A DNA stretch of 64,000 bases from Pseudomonas fluorescens NCIMB 11764 (lineage in GTDB: Bacteria; Pseudomonadota; Gammaproteobacteria; Pseudomonadales; Pseudomonadaceae). Every line of letters begins with the position of its first letter. The stretch's first letter is position 1. Positions 52,672-61,118 of this stretch are shown here, one piece after another. The stretch covers positions 2,624,001 through 2,688,000 of the forward strand of contig NZ_CP010945.1 in the NCBI RefSeq assembly GCF_000293885.2, written 5' to 3'. The notes under the pieces are model-generated. The model had not been told where the DNA came from, did not search any database, and was given only the letters and a program-made list of their open reading frames with translations. The translations under genes and the position numbers were made by a program.

Positions 52672-52997
52672 ATCGCCGCCCTTTTGTCCGCCGCCGACCG
52701 TTCAGCTCGCTGGGGTTGATCCTGCTGATCGCCTTGCTCGGCTGGATCTGGCAGGAACGGGTGGCGCTGTGGGCGTTCCCGGACATCATCAGCGCCTACA
52801 CCGCAAAGGAATACTGCTCGTGCCGCTATGTGATGAATAACGACGTCGAGTATTGCCATGGCTATGTCAAACAGTGGCTGCCTACCAGCAGCTTTACCGA
52901 TGACCCCGCCAGAAAACGAATTACCGTCAGCGGGATGGGGCGCAGCAACAGCGCCGAGTGGGTCGGCGAACGCCAGGGCTGTCGGTTGATGCCTTGA
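52668..52997 (+). CDS. Small Cys-containing membrane-anchored hypothetical protein
   Basis: A 109-residue protein with an Arg-rich N-terminus (MNRRPFVRRRPF), one membrane span (about residues 14-27) and a periplasmic part with the Cys cluster AKEYCSCRYVMNNDVEYCHGYV and a further Cys near the C-terminus. No named family is recognised. It is translationally coupled (ATGA) to the serine hydrolase gene, so the two may function together at the cell envelope. The Cys residues suggest disulfides or metal binding, which is inference. Confidence 0.7.
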   Translation: MNRRPFVRRRPFSSLGLILLIALLGWIWQERVALWAFPDIISAYTAKEYCSCRYVMNNDVEYCHGYVKQWLPTSSFTDDPARKRITVSGMGRSNSAEWVGERQGCRLMP

Positions 52998-53104
52998 TCA
53001 GATCGCAGTCTGCGGCAGCTCTTACAGGGATTGTGTGTCCACCCATGCAAACAGTGATGTAACCCGATCTTGTAGGAGCTGCCGCAGGCTGCGATCTTTT
53101 GATC
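52996..53104. repeat. Inverted repeat of the GTAGGAGCTGCCGCAGGCTGCG type
   Basis: The left arm (52996-53026) and right arm (53071-53104) are imperfect inverses, sharing GATCGCAG...TGCGGCAGCTC. It belongs to the same REP-like class as 18677-18775 and fills the gap before the YceI-like gene. Confidence 0.75.
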
Positions 53105-53170
53105 TTCGCGGTTTGCAATGCGCTCACGGGCGGTTAAGGTTCGTGCAGGTTTATTTCCCCACGAGTCTTT

Positions 53171-53761
53171 ATGTTCAAGCGGTCCCTTATCCAAACCCTG
53201 GCCTTTGTGCTGCTGACCGGAGCCACACTCTCGGCCCAGGCCAATTGGTACCTGGACGGCGAGTCTTCACGGCTGTCGTTCGTCAGCACCAAAAACGCCA
53301 ACATTTCCGAAGTGCAGCGCTTTCTGGTGCTGCATGGCAAGGTCAGTCCCAAAGGCCTGGCCGAGGTGGAAGTCGAGCTGGAATCGGTGAACAGCGGCAT
53401 CCCTTTGCGTGACGAACGCATGCGCAAGGAACTGTTCGAGATCCAGACCTTCCCCGAAGCCTTGATCACCGCGCAGATTGATCTGCGCCCGATCAACGAC
53501 CTCGCGCCCGGTGCGCAACTCGAATTGCGTTTGCCGGTGACCGTCAATCTCCATGGCAAACAACACGACTACAACGCCGAACTGCTGGCGACCCGTCTCG
53601 ATGACCGGCGCTTTCAGGTGGTGACGCTCGAACCGCTGGTGATCAACGCCGCGGATTTCGATCTGGCGCCAGGGCTGGACAGTTTGCGCAAGCTCGCCGG
53701 TTTGTCGGCGATCAGTCTGTCGGTGCCGGTGGGTGCGGTACTGATTTTCACGGCGCGCTGA
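53171..53761 (+). CDS. YceI-domain periplasmic protein
   Basis: A 196-residue protein of the YceI superfamily of lipocalin-like isoprenoid/lipid binders. A signal peptide spans residues 1-24 (LSAQA). The mature N-terminus WYLDGESSRLSFVSTKN and the middle segment GIPLRDERMRKELFEIQTFPEALITAQID match YceI. Partner or ligand unknown. It is followed after one base by the phospholipase-D-type gene, so the pair may be cotranscribed and act on membrane lipids. Confidence 0.85.
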   Translation: MFKRSLIQTLAFVLLTGATLSAQANWYLDGESSRLSFVSTKNANISEVQRFLVLHGKVSPKGLAEVEVELESVNSGIPLRDERMRKELFEIQTFPEALITAQIDLRPINDLAPGAQLELRLPVTVNLHGKQHDYNAELLATRLDDRRFQVVTLEPLVINAADFDLAPGLDSLRKLAGLSAISLSVPVGAVLIFTAR

Positions 53762-53762
53762 C

Positions 53763-54920
53763 ATGGCCGGCGCGATTTTTCCCTGGCGTGAAGGCAACAG
53801 CTTCGAGCTGCTGATCGACGGTCCGCAGTTTTTCCCGCGCATGCTGGTCGCCATCGCTCGCGCAGAGGAACAAGTCGAACTGGAGCTGTACCTGGTGGAG
53901 GCGGGCGCCTGTGCCGAGGCCATGGTTCAGGCATTGGTCCAGGCCGCCGAGCGGGGAGTTCGTGTGCGCTGCCTGTTCGATGATTATGGCAGCCTCGCGT
54001 TTACCCTGACCTTGCGTCAGCGGCTGATGGCGGCGGGCGTGGAGCTGCGTTTCTACAATCGCCTGAGCTGGCGGCGCTGGGTCGGCAATTTCTATCGCGA
54101 TCATCGCAAACTGTTGCTGGTCGATCAGAGCATGGCGGTGGTCGGTGGCACCGGTGTCACCGATGAGTTCTGGACGCCAGGCGAAGACACCAGCGAATGG
54201 CATGAGGTGATGGTGGAAATTACCGGCCCTCTGGTCATCGACTGGCAGTTGCTGTTCGACCGCCAATGGATCGCCAACCGCCACCGCCGCGCTTGGAAAC
54301 CTGCTGCGCATTTCGGCCTGCCACGATTGCCGCGCGTGCCGTCCACAGGCGAGGGCATGGGCCGGGTGGCGTATGCCGACGCCCGTCAGCACCGCGACAT
54401 TTTGCAATCGCTGGTTCGTGCGCTGAACAGCGGACAAAAGCGAATCTGGCTGGCCACACCGTACTTTCTGCCGACGTGGAAAGTCCGCCGCTCGTTGCGT
54501 CGGGCCGCCGGTCGAGGCGTTGATGTACGTTTGCTGCTGACCGGGCCGCGCACCGATCACCCCTCGGTGCGCTACGCCGGGCATCGCTACTACCCGCGAT
54601 TGCTCAAGGCCGGGGTGCAGATTTTCGAATACCAGCCGTGTTTCCTGCACCTGAAAATGGTGCTGGTCGATGACTGGGTGAGCATTGGTTCGTGCAATTT
54701 CGATCACTGGAATCTGCGTTTCAACCTGGAAGCCAACCTTGAAGCACTGGACCCCGGGTTGACGCGGGCGGTGGCGGCGAGTTTCGAACGGGACTTTGCG
54801 TTGAGCCAGGAGGTGAGCCTGGAAGCATGGAAACGCCGACCGTTGTGGCGACGTGTGAAGCAGAGGGTGTGGGGATGGGTGGATCGGTTGGTGGTGAATC
54901 TGCTGGATCGACGGGGCTGA
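53763..54920 (+). CDS. clsB: Phospholipase-D-family cardiolipin synthase (ClsB-like)
   Basis: A 385-residue protein with two HKD motifs: HRKLLLVD (H114, K116, D121) and HLKMVLVDD (H296 onward), each followed by a G-S/G-G segment (VVGGTG; SIGSCNFD). There is no clear N-terminal membrane anchor, as in ClsB. It would synthesise cardiolipin or related phospholipids at the inner membrane; nuclease or transphosphatidylase relatives are alternatives. A REPIN lies beyond its stop. Confidence 0.88.
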   Translation: MAGAIFPWREGNSFELLIDGPQFFPRMLVAIARAEEQVELELYLVEAGACAEAMVQALVQAAERGVRVRCLFDDYGSLAFTLTLRQRLMAAGVELRFYNRLSWRRWVGNFYRDHRKLLLVDQSMAVVGGTGVTDEFWTPGEDTSEWHEVMVEITGPLVIDWQLLFDRQWIANRHRRAWKPAAHFGLPRLPRVPSTGEGMGRVAYADARQHRDILQSLVRALNSGQKRIWLATPYFLPTWKVRRSLRRAAGRGVDVRLLLTGPRTDHPSVRYAGHRYYPRLLKAGVQIFEYQPCFLHLKMVLVDDWVSIGSCNFDHWNLRFNLEANLEALDPGLTRAVAASFERDFALSQEVSLEAWKRRPLWRRVKQRVWGWVDRLVVNLLDRRG

Positions 54921-54948
54921 ACCCAGTCTCCTCAACACCCCAAAACCA

Positions 54949-55040
54949 CTGTGGGAGCGAGTCTGCTCGCGATGAGGCCATAACATTCAACATCATTGTT
55001 GACTGTCAGGCCGCCATCGCGAGCAGGCTCGCTCCCACAG
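54949..55040. repeat. REPIN (TGTGGGAGCGAGYCTGCTCGCGATG type)
   Basis: Inverted copies at 54949-54974 and 55015-55040 surround about 40 bp. It lies between the convergent clsB and bglX genes and is the same class as 8370-8451. Confidence 0.9.
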
Positions 55041-55061
55041 GTTTTTGTGGTGTTTGAATAA

Positions 55062-57353
55062 TTACAGCAATTCAAAACTCTGCTGCGTCACGTCCTGGGA
55101 GTCCAGGCCGATCTGCACGTTGAACTTGCCTGGCTCCGCCGCGTACTTGAGCTGGGCATTGAAGAACTTCAGGTCATCCTCGGTGATGGTGAAGTGCACG
55201 ACTTTCTGCTCACCGGCCTTGAGCGTGATTTTCTGGAAGTTCTTCAGTTCCTTGATCGGCCGGATCATCGAGCCGGTGACGTCCTGGATGTACAACTGCA
55301 CCACGGTTTCGCCATCACGCTTGCCGGTGTTTTTCACCATGACGCTGGCGTCGAGCTTGCCGGTCTTGTTCAGCGTGGTCGATGACAGGGCCATGTCGGT
55401 CAGGCTGAAATCGGTGTAGCTCAGACCGAAGCCGAACGGGAACAGGGGACCGGTGGTGTCATCGAAATACTGCGAGGTGTAGTTGCCCGGTTTGCCCGGT
55501 GTGAATGGCCGGCCAATGCTCAGGTGGTTGTAGTAGGTCGGAATCTGGCCCACCGAACGCGGGAAGGTGATCGGCAGTTTGCCCGACGGGTTGTAGTCGC
55601 CGAACAGCACATCGGCGATGGCGTTGCCGCCTTCGGTGCCGCTGAACCATGTTTCCAGGATTGCGTCCGCCTGGTCTTTCTCTTCGAGAATCGACAGCGG
55701 ACGGCCGTTCATCAACACCAGCACCAGCGGCTTGCCGGTGGCTTTCAACGCCTTGATCAGATCGCGCTGGTTGGCCGGGATGTTGATATCGGTGCGGCTC
55801 GACGATTCGTGGGACATGCCACGGGACTCGCCCACCGCTGCCACCACCACATCGGCATCCTTGGCGGCTTTCACTGCTTCGTCGATCAGCACTTGCGCCG
55901 AACGCGGATCGTCCACCACTTCCGGGGCGTCGAAGTTGAGGAAGTTCAGGTAATCCAGGACCTTCTTGTCGCTGGTGATGTTGGCGCCACGGGCGTAGAT
56001 CAGCGTCGATTTATCGCCCAGCGCGCGGGTCATGCCGTCAAACAGAGTGACCGATTGAGCCGGACGGCCAGCGGCAGCCCAACTGCCCATCATGTCGATC
56101 GGTGCTTTGGCCAGCGGACCGACCAGCATGATTTTCGCGGTTTTCTTCAGCGGCAGGGTTTCGCCATGGTTCTTCAGCAGCACCAGGCTGCGGCGCGCAA
56201 CGTCGCGGGCCTCGGCACGGTGCAGGCGGCTGTCGGCGTAAGTGTCGGCCGGATCATCCTCTGCCTTGCCGATGCGCAGGTACGGGTCCTTGAACAGGCC
56301 CATGTCGTACTTGGCTGCGAGCACTTCGCGGACGGCGTTATCGATGTCTTTCTGTTCGATCTCGCCCGCCTTCAACAGCCCCGGCAGCTCTTTGCCGTAC
56401 AGGGTGTCGTTCATGCTCATGTCGATGCCAGCCTTGATCGCCAGCTTCGCGGCTTCACGACCATCACGAGCGACGCCGTGCTTGATCAGCTCGAAAATCG
56501 CCCCATGGTCGCTGACTGCCAGGCCCTTGAAGCCCCATTCCTTGCGCAGCAAGTCGTTCATCAGCCAGGTGTTGGCCGTGGCGGGTACGCCATTGATCGA
56601 GTTCAACGCGACCATCACGCCGCCGGCACCGGCGTCAATCGCCGCGCGGTACGGCGGCAGGTAGTCCTGGTACATCTTGACCGGGCTCATGTCGACGACG
56701 TTGTAGTCACGACCACCCTCGACCGCGCCGTACAAGGCAAAGTGCTTGACGCTGGCCATGATGCTGTCGGCTGCGTTCGCGCCAGTGCCCTGAAAAGCCT
56801 TGACCATCACGCCGGCGATGCGCGACACCAGATAAGTGTCTTCGCCGAAGCCTTCGGAAGTCCGACCCCAACGCGGGTCGCGGGAGATGTCGACCATTGG
56901 CGCGAAGGTGATGTCGAGGCTGTCCGCCGCGGCTTCCTTGGCGGCGATGCGCCCGGACAGGCCGATGGCGTCCATGTCCCAGCTCGACGCCAGCGCAATC
57001 GGGATCGGGAAAATGGTGCGATGGCCGTGGATCACGTCATAGGCGAAGAACATCGGGATCTTCAACCGGCTGCGCATGGCCGCGTCCTGCATCGGACGGT
57101 TTTCCGGGCGGGTGATGGAGTTGAACGTGCCGCCGATGTTGCCAGCGGCGATTTCCTTGCGGATCATCTCCCGAGGCATTTCCGGGCCGATGCTGATCAG
57201 GCGCAACTGGCCGATTTTTTCATCGAGGGTCATTTGCTTCATCAGGTTGCTGATGAAGGCGTCCTTGTTCTCCAGGGGTGCGGGGGTCGTGGCGGCCAAT
57301 ACGTTATGACTGGCCAGGCTGACGAACAGGCCCAGCAAACACAGCTTCTTCAT
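55062..57353 (-). CDS. bglX: Periplasmic beta-glucosidase BglX (GH3)
   Basis: A 763-residue family-3 glycoside hydrolase. A signal peptide covers residues 1-20 (LASHNVLAA). The N-terminal TIM barrel has KIGQLRLIS and the catalytic nucleophile Asp in GLAVSDHGAIFE; the C-terminal GH3 domain has a GESRGMSHESSSRTDI loop, and a fibronectin-III-like tail ends the protein. E. coli BglX is 765 residues, so it is intact. It is monocistronic, divergent from lemA. Confidence 0.95.
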   Translation of the reverse strand: MKKLCLLGLFVSLASHNVLAATTPAPLENKDAFISNLMKQMTLDEKIGQLRLISIGPEMPREMIRKEIAAGNIGGTFNSITRPENRPMQDAAMRSRLKIPMFFAYDVIHGHRTIFPIPIALASSWDMDAIGLSGRIAAKEAAADSLDITFAPMVDISRDPRWGRTSEGFGEDTYLVSRIAGVMVKAFQGTGANAADSIMASVKHFALYGAVEGGRDYNVVDMSPVKMYQDYLPPYRAAIDAGAGGVMVALNSINGVPATANTWLMNDLLRKEWGFKGLAVSDHGAIFELIKHGVARDGREAAKLAIKAGIDMSMNDTLYGKELPGLLKAGEIEQKDIDNAVREVLAAKYDMGLFKDPYLRIGKAEDDPADTYADSRLHRAEARDVARRSLVLLKNHGETLPLKKTAKIMLVGPLAKAPIDMMGSWAAAGRPAQSVTLFDGMTRALGDKSTLIYARGANITSDKKVLDYLNFLNFDAPEVVDDPRSAQVLIDEAVKAAKDADVVVAAVGESRGMSHESSSRTDINIPANQRDLIKALKATGKPLVLVLMNGRPLSILEEKDQADAILETWFSGTEGGNAIADVLFGDYNPSGKLPITFPRSVGQIPTYYNHLSIGRPFTPGKPGNYTSQYFDDTTGPLFPFGFGLSYTDFSLTDMALSSTTLNKTGKLDASVMVKNTGKRDGETVVQLYIQDVTGSMIRPIKELKNFQKITLKAGEQKVVHFTITEDDLKFFNAQLKYAAEPGKFNVQIGLDSQDVTQQSFELL

Positions 57354-57591
57354 GAATGGTTTTCTCTAAAGCCTAAACGGCGGGGAATACGCGCCGGTCA
57401 GCCAAAATTTAGGGAGCGACTATTGTTGTTCAGGTAAATGCAGCACACTTCTGCGTGTCTTTGCGCTGGGGCATCTTTTAGCCCATTGGCTCGATGCAAT
57501 CCAGTGGCGGCGGCAGATTATGCCCCAAGAGGCGGTCCAGAAGGTCGCTGGTTGTTTTTTCAACGGAATGTACAAGGGAGCGTCAAACCAG

Positions 57592-58200
57592 ATGAATGTA
57601 CGACACCACACTCGGTCAAGCCTGCGGATCGCAGCCTTGATGTTGCTGACCACGTTGCTGGCCGGTTGCGGCATCAACAACATTCCGACCCTCGACGAAC
57701 AGGCCAAGGCCGCCTGGGGCCAGGTGCAGAACCAGTATCAGCGTCGCGCCGACCTGATCCCCAACCTGGTGGAAACCGTCAAGGGCTACGCCAAGCATGA
57801 AGAGGAAACCCTGACCGCGGTGATCGAAGCCCGGGCCAAGGCCACGTCGATCCAGGTGGATGCCAGCACCCTCGACAATCCCGAGAAGCTCAAGCAGTTC
57901 CAGCAAGCGCAGGATCAGCTGACCGGCGCCTTGAGTCGACTGATGGTGGTGTCCGAGCGCTATCCGGACCTCAAGGCCAACCAGAATTTCCTCGCGTTGC
58001 AATCGCAACTGGAAGGCACCGAGAATCGCATCGCCGTGGCGCGTCGTGATTTCATCCTCGCGGTGCAGAAGTACAACACCGAAATCCGTACTTTCCCGGG
58101 GCGCTTGTGGCACACCGTGATGTACAGCGACCTGCCGATTCGTGAAACCTTCGAAGCCACCAGCCCCGGTGCCGAGAAAGCACCGGAAGTGAAGTTCTGA
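57592..58200 (+). CDS. lemA: LemA family lipoprotein
   Basis: A 202-residue LemA-type protein. The lipobox LLAGC puts the lipid-bearing Cys at 26 of the chosen start. Typical helices follow: AWGQVQNQYQRRADLIPNLVETVKGYAKHEEETLTAVIEARAKA and NRIAVARRDFILAVQKYNTEIRTFPG. MNVRHH at 57592 is chosen by homology; the ribosome site is weak and earlier in-frame starts exist. The next two genes are TPM-domain proteins, forming the common LemA-TPM module of the cell envelope. Confidence 0.9.
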   Translation: MNVRHHTRSSLRIAALMLLTTLLAGCGINNIPTLDEQAKAAWGQVQNQYQRRADLIPNLVETVKGYAKHEEETLTAVIEARAKATSIQVDASTLDNPEKLKQFQQAQDQLTGALSRLMVVSERYPDLKANQNFLALQSQLEGTENRIAVARRDFILAVQKYNTEIRTFPGRLWHTVMYSDLPIRETFEATSPGAEKAPEVKF

Positions 58201-58234
58201 CCGGCCTGATGCATTACCACGGATGAGGTTGCCA

Positions 58235-58990
58235 ATGCGTTTGTTGAAAGTGGGCCTGGCGCTGTTGCTTTGGGTGTTTGTCGCCACGGCGCAAGCCGAG
58301 CTGAAATTTCCGGAGCTGACCGGGCGGGTGGTGGATAACGCCCAATTGATTGAACCCTCAGTGCGCGAGCAGTTGACGCAACAGCTCAACGCCCATGAAA
58401 AAGCCACCGGTGAACAATTGGTGGTGGTGACGTTGCCGGACCTGCAGGGCACTGACATTGCAGACTTCGGCTATCAGCTCGGTCGCCACTGGGGCATCGG
58501 GCAGAAGGACAAGAACAACGGTGCGCTGCTGATCGTCGCTCGCGACGAGCGCCGGTTGCGGATCGAAGTCGGTTATGGCCTGGAAGATCGCCTGACCGAT
58601 GCGCAGAGTTCGGTGATCATCAACCAGGTGATCACCCCGGCATTCAAGACCGGCAACTTCAGCAAGGGTATCAGCGACGGGGTCGCGGCGATGCTGGTGG
58701 TACTGGGAGGCAGTCCGCTGGATGAGCCGTCGACGGTGTACGACTCCGGCGGCAATCAGGAGAGTGACTTCGTTTCGCGGCATCCCGGGGTGTTTGTGTT
58801 CCTGGTGTTGCTGTTCATCCTGACGATATTCGTCTTGCAGATGTTCGGGATCCTGCCGGCTGGCCGAGGTGGCTCGGGCGGCTCGAGTGGTGGTTTCGGC
58901 GGTGGTGGATTTGGCGGCGGCGGTGGAGGCGGGGGCTTCAGCGGCGGTGGGGGCAGTTTCGGGGGCGGCGGTTCGTCGGGCGGCTGGTGA
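58235..58990 (+). CDS. TPM-domain protein with Gly-rich C-terminus (YgcG-like)
   Basis: A 251-residue secreted and membrane-anchored protein. It has a signal peptide (residues 1-21, ATAQA), a TPM domain (FPELTGRVVDNAQLIEP, EQLVVVTLPDLQG, GALLIVARDERRLRIEVGYGLE), one span near residues 190-212 and a C-terminal tail of Gly/Ser/Phe repeats. ATG at 58235 follows GAGG. Role suggested for relatives is envelope or photosystem-like repair/metal binding, but unproven here. Confidence 0.9.
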   Translation: MRLLKVGLALLLWVFVATAQAELKFPELTGRVVDNAQLIEPSVREQLTQQLNAHEKATGEQLVVVTLPDLQGTDIADFGYQLGRHWGIGQKDKNNGALLIVARDERRLRIEVGYGLEDRLTDAQSSVIINQVITPAFKTGNFSKGISDGVAAMLVVLGGSPLDEPSTVYDSGGNQESDFVSRHPGVFVFLVLLFILTIFVLQMFGILPAGRGGSGGSSGGFGGGGFGGGGGGGGFSGGGGSFGGGGSSGGW

Positions 58991-59017
58991 TAACAACAAT
59001 GAACGGGCATTCGTAAA

Positions 59018-59635
59018 ATGGCACTACTGACTGAACACGAACAACGCAAAGTCGCCGAGGCAATTGCCCGGGTCGAGCGCGACACCGACGCCGAACTGGT
59101 GACCGTGCTCGCGGCCCGCGCCGACGACTATGCGTACATCCCGCTGCTATGGGCCAGCTTGCTGGCGCTGGTGATGCCGGGTGTCGTGCATTACCTGACC
59201 GGATGGCTGACCATGCACAGCCTGCTGCTGGTGCAATGGGTCACCTTCATCGTGTTGTGCCTGGTGTTCCGTATTCCGAAAGTCACCACCCATTTGATCC
59301 CGCGCTCCGTACGACACTGGCGCGCCTCGAACCTGGCGCGTCGGCAGTTTCTGGAGCAGAACCTGCACCACACCGTGGGCAGCACGGGCATGCTGATTTT
59401 CGTTTGCGAGGCCGAGCGTTATGTGGAAATCCTGGTGGATGAAGGGATTTCCAAACGGCTGGACAACAAGAACTGGGACGCGATTGTGGCGGCGTTCACC
59501 CAGCAGGTGAAGCAGGGGCAGACGTTGCAGGGGTTTGTGACGTGTGTCGAAGCGTGTGGCGAATTGCTCAAGGTGCACGTGCCGGTGACGCATGTGAGGA
59601 ATGAGTTGCCGAATCGGTTGGTGGTGTTGGGCTGA
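59018..59635 (+). CDS. TPM-domain membrane protein
   Basis: A 205-residue protein with a divergent TPM domain split by two hydrophobic segments (about residues 42-62 and 68-90). N-terminal HEQRKVAEAIARVERDTDAELVTVLAARADDYAYIP and C-terminal FVCEAERYVEILVDEGISKRLDNKNWDAIVAAF fit the family. It follows the Gly-rich TPM gene by 27 bp, giving a lemA-TPM-TPM operon. A REPIN ends it. Confidence 0.88.
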   Translation: MALLTEHEQRKVAEAIARVERDTDAELVTVLAARADDYAYIPLLWASLLALVMPGVVHYLTGWLTMHSLLLVQWVTFIVLCLVFRIPKVTTHLIPRSVRHWRASNLARRQFLEQNLHHTVGSTGMLIFVCEAERYVEILVDEGISKRLDNKNWDAIVAAFTQQVKQGQTLQGFVTCVEACGELLKVHVPVTHVRNELPNRLVVLG

Positions 59636-59662
59636 TACACCTTCTGTGGTGAGCGGGCTTTT

Positions 59663-59782
59663 GTGGCGAGGGAGCTTGCTCCCGCTCGGCTGCAAAGCAG
59701 TCGTAAAACCTGAGAACTCGGTCTGACTGATGAATCGAATGGGGCCGCTTCGCGACCCAGCGGGAGCAAGCTCCCTCGCCAC
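59663..59782. repeat. REPIN (GTGGCGAGGGAGCTTGCTCCC type)
   Basis: Inverted copies at 59663-59683 and 59762-59782 with a spacer of about 78 bp. Same family as 15588-15685 and 31987-32110. Confidence 0.9.
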
Positions 59783-59900
59783 AGGGGACTCGACTCGCTC
59801 AGGATTCGCACCGTTCGGTAAATAACTGCGTGTCCCGAACGGCCATCCCCCCTAAAATACCCGCCATTCCCGATTCGCTCCGCCCGAGGCCGTTTTTTTC

Positions 59901-61118
59901 ATGTCCGTCATCGCCACTCCCGCCAGCCTCGCGCCGGATCACCACGCCCAGTTCATCGACCTGCTGCAAACCAGCCTCGACGCCAACGCCTTCATCAAGC
60001 TGGTGCTGGCCAAGTACGTCGGCACCGAAGCGGATCTGCAACGGCTGATCATCAAGCAACTGACCGTCAAGGATCAGCCCTGCCTGTCCTTCGTCTACCG
60101 CTACAAGACCCGCGACATCACCAAGAACCTGCCGCTGGTCGAAGGCGTGGCGACCATCGCCGCGTTATTGCCGGCCTCGTTCAAAAATGCGCATTTGTTG
60201 TCGCTGACCGACGAAGCCCAGCTCGAATACAGCAAAAAGGGCAAGTCTTCGCTGTTCAAGAGCAAACCTCAGCAATTGCGCGAAGTGCCGTCTGCCGAGC
60301 ACAACCGCGAGAAGAATCGCTTTCTCGACCTGAGCCGGCCGTTTCTCACCGACCTCGGTGTGACGAACAGCAAGCACGAGCTGATCCCGGCGATGTCGCG
60401 CAAGTGGAAGCAGATCAACAAGTTCATCGAAGTCTTCAGCCATGCGCTGACCACCTCGCCGCTGGCGCTGGACAAACCGGTGCGGGTCGCGGATTTCGGT
60501 TCGGGCAAGGGTTACCTGACGTTCGCGATCCACGATTACCTGCGCAACACCTTGAACGCCGAAGGCGAAGTGACCGGCGTCGAGCTGCGTGAAGAGATGG
60601 TCACGCTGTGCAACGCCGCCGCCGCGAAACTGGAGCATCCGGGCCTGGTGTTCAAGTGCGGTGACGTGCGCAGCGTCGCACCGAGCGAGCTGGACGTGAT
60701 GATCGCGCTGCACGCCTGCGACATTGCCACGGACTATGCGATCCACACGGGCATCCGCTCCGGCGCGTCGATCATCATGTGCTCGCCGTGCTGCCACAAG
60801 CAGATCCGCCTGCAAATCCAGAGCCCGGCGCTGCTCAAGCCGATGCTGCAATACGGACTGCACCTGGGCCAGCAAGCGGAAATGGTCACCGACAGTTTGC
60901 GAGCGCTGTTCCTCGAAGCCTGCGGTTATGAAACCAAGGTGTTCGAGTTCATCTCACTGGACCACACCAACAAGAACAAGATGATCCTGGCGGTCAAACG
61001 CGCCGAGCCGGTGGACCCGGCCCAGCTGTTGGTGAAGATTCAGGAGCTGAAGGATTTCTACCACATCAGCGAACATTGCCTCGAAACCTTGCTGCGGGCC
61101 GACGGCTATTTGAGCTGA
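59901..61118 (+). CDS. Class I SAM-dependent methyltransferase (METTL25/Methyltransf_32-like)
   Basis: A 405-residue protein. The SAM-binding loop is VADFGSGKG (196-204), the acidic residue is in TGVELREEM (about 225-233), and the catalytic-like segments are LHACDIATD (270-278) and CSPCCHKQ (294-301), the last a Cys cluster reminiscent of METTL25/GSTCD-type methyltransferases. The N-terminal 190 residues include basic helices that could bind RNA. Substrate unknown. It overlaps the convergent EamA gene by 13 bp at the 3' end. Confidence 0.82.
   Translation: MSVIATPASLAPDHHAQFIDLLQTSLDANAFIKLVLAKYVGTEADLQRLIIKQLTVKDQPCLSFVYRYKTRDITKNLPLVEGVATIAALLPASFKNAHLLSLTDEAQLEYSKKGKSSLFKSKPQQLREVPSAEHNREKNRFLDLSRPFLTDLGVTNSKHELIPAMSRKWKQINKFIEVFSHALTTSPLALDKPVRVADFGSGKGYLTFAIHDYLRNTLNAEGEVTGVELREEMVTLCNAAAAKLEHPGLVFKCGDVRSVAPSELDVMIALHACDIATDYAIHTGIRSGASIIMCSPCCHKQIRLQIQSPALLKPMLQYGLHLGQQAEMVTDSLRALFLEACGYETKVFEFISLDHTNKNKMILAVKRAEPVDPAQLLVKIQELKDFYHISEHCLETLLRADGYLS

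Noticed and set aside
55524..57437. Open frame of about 637 codons opposite bglX
   Set aside because: Antisense shadow of the GH3 gene; composition is typical of reverse-frame Pseudomonas coding sequence.
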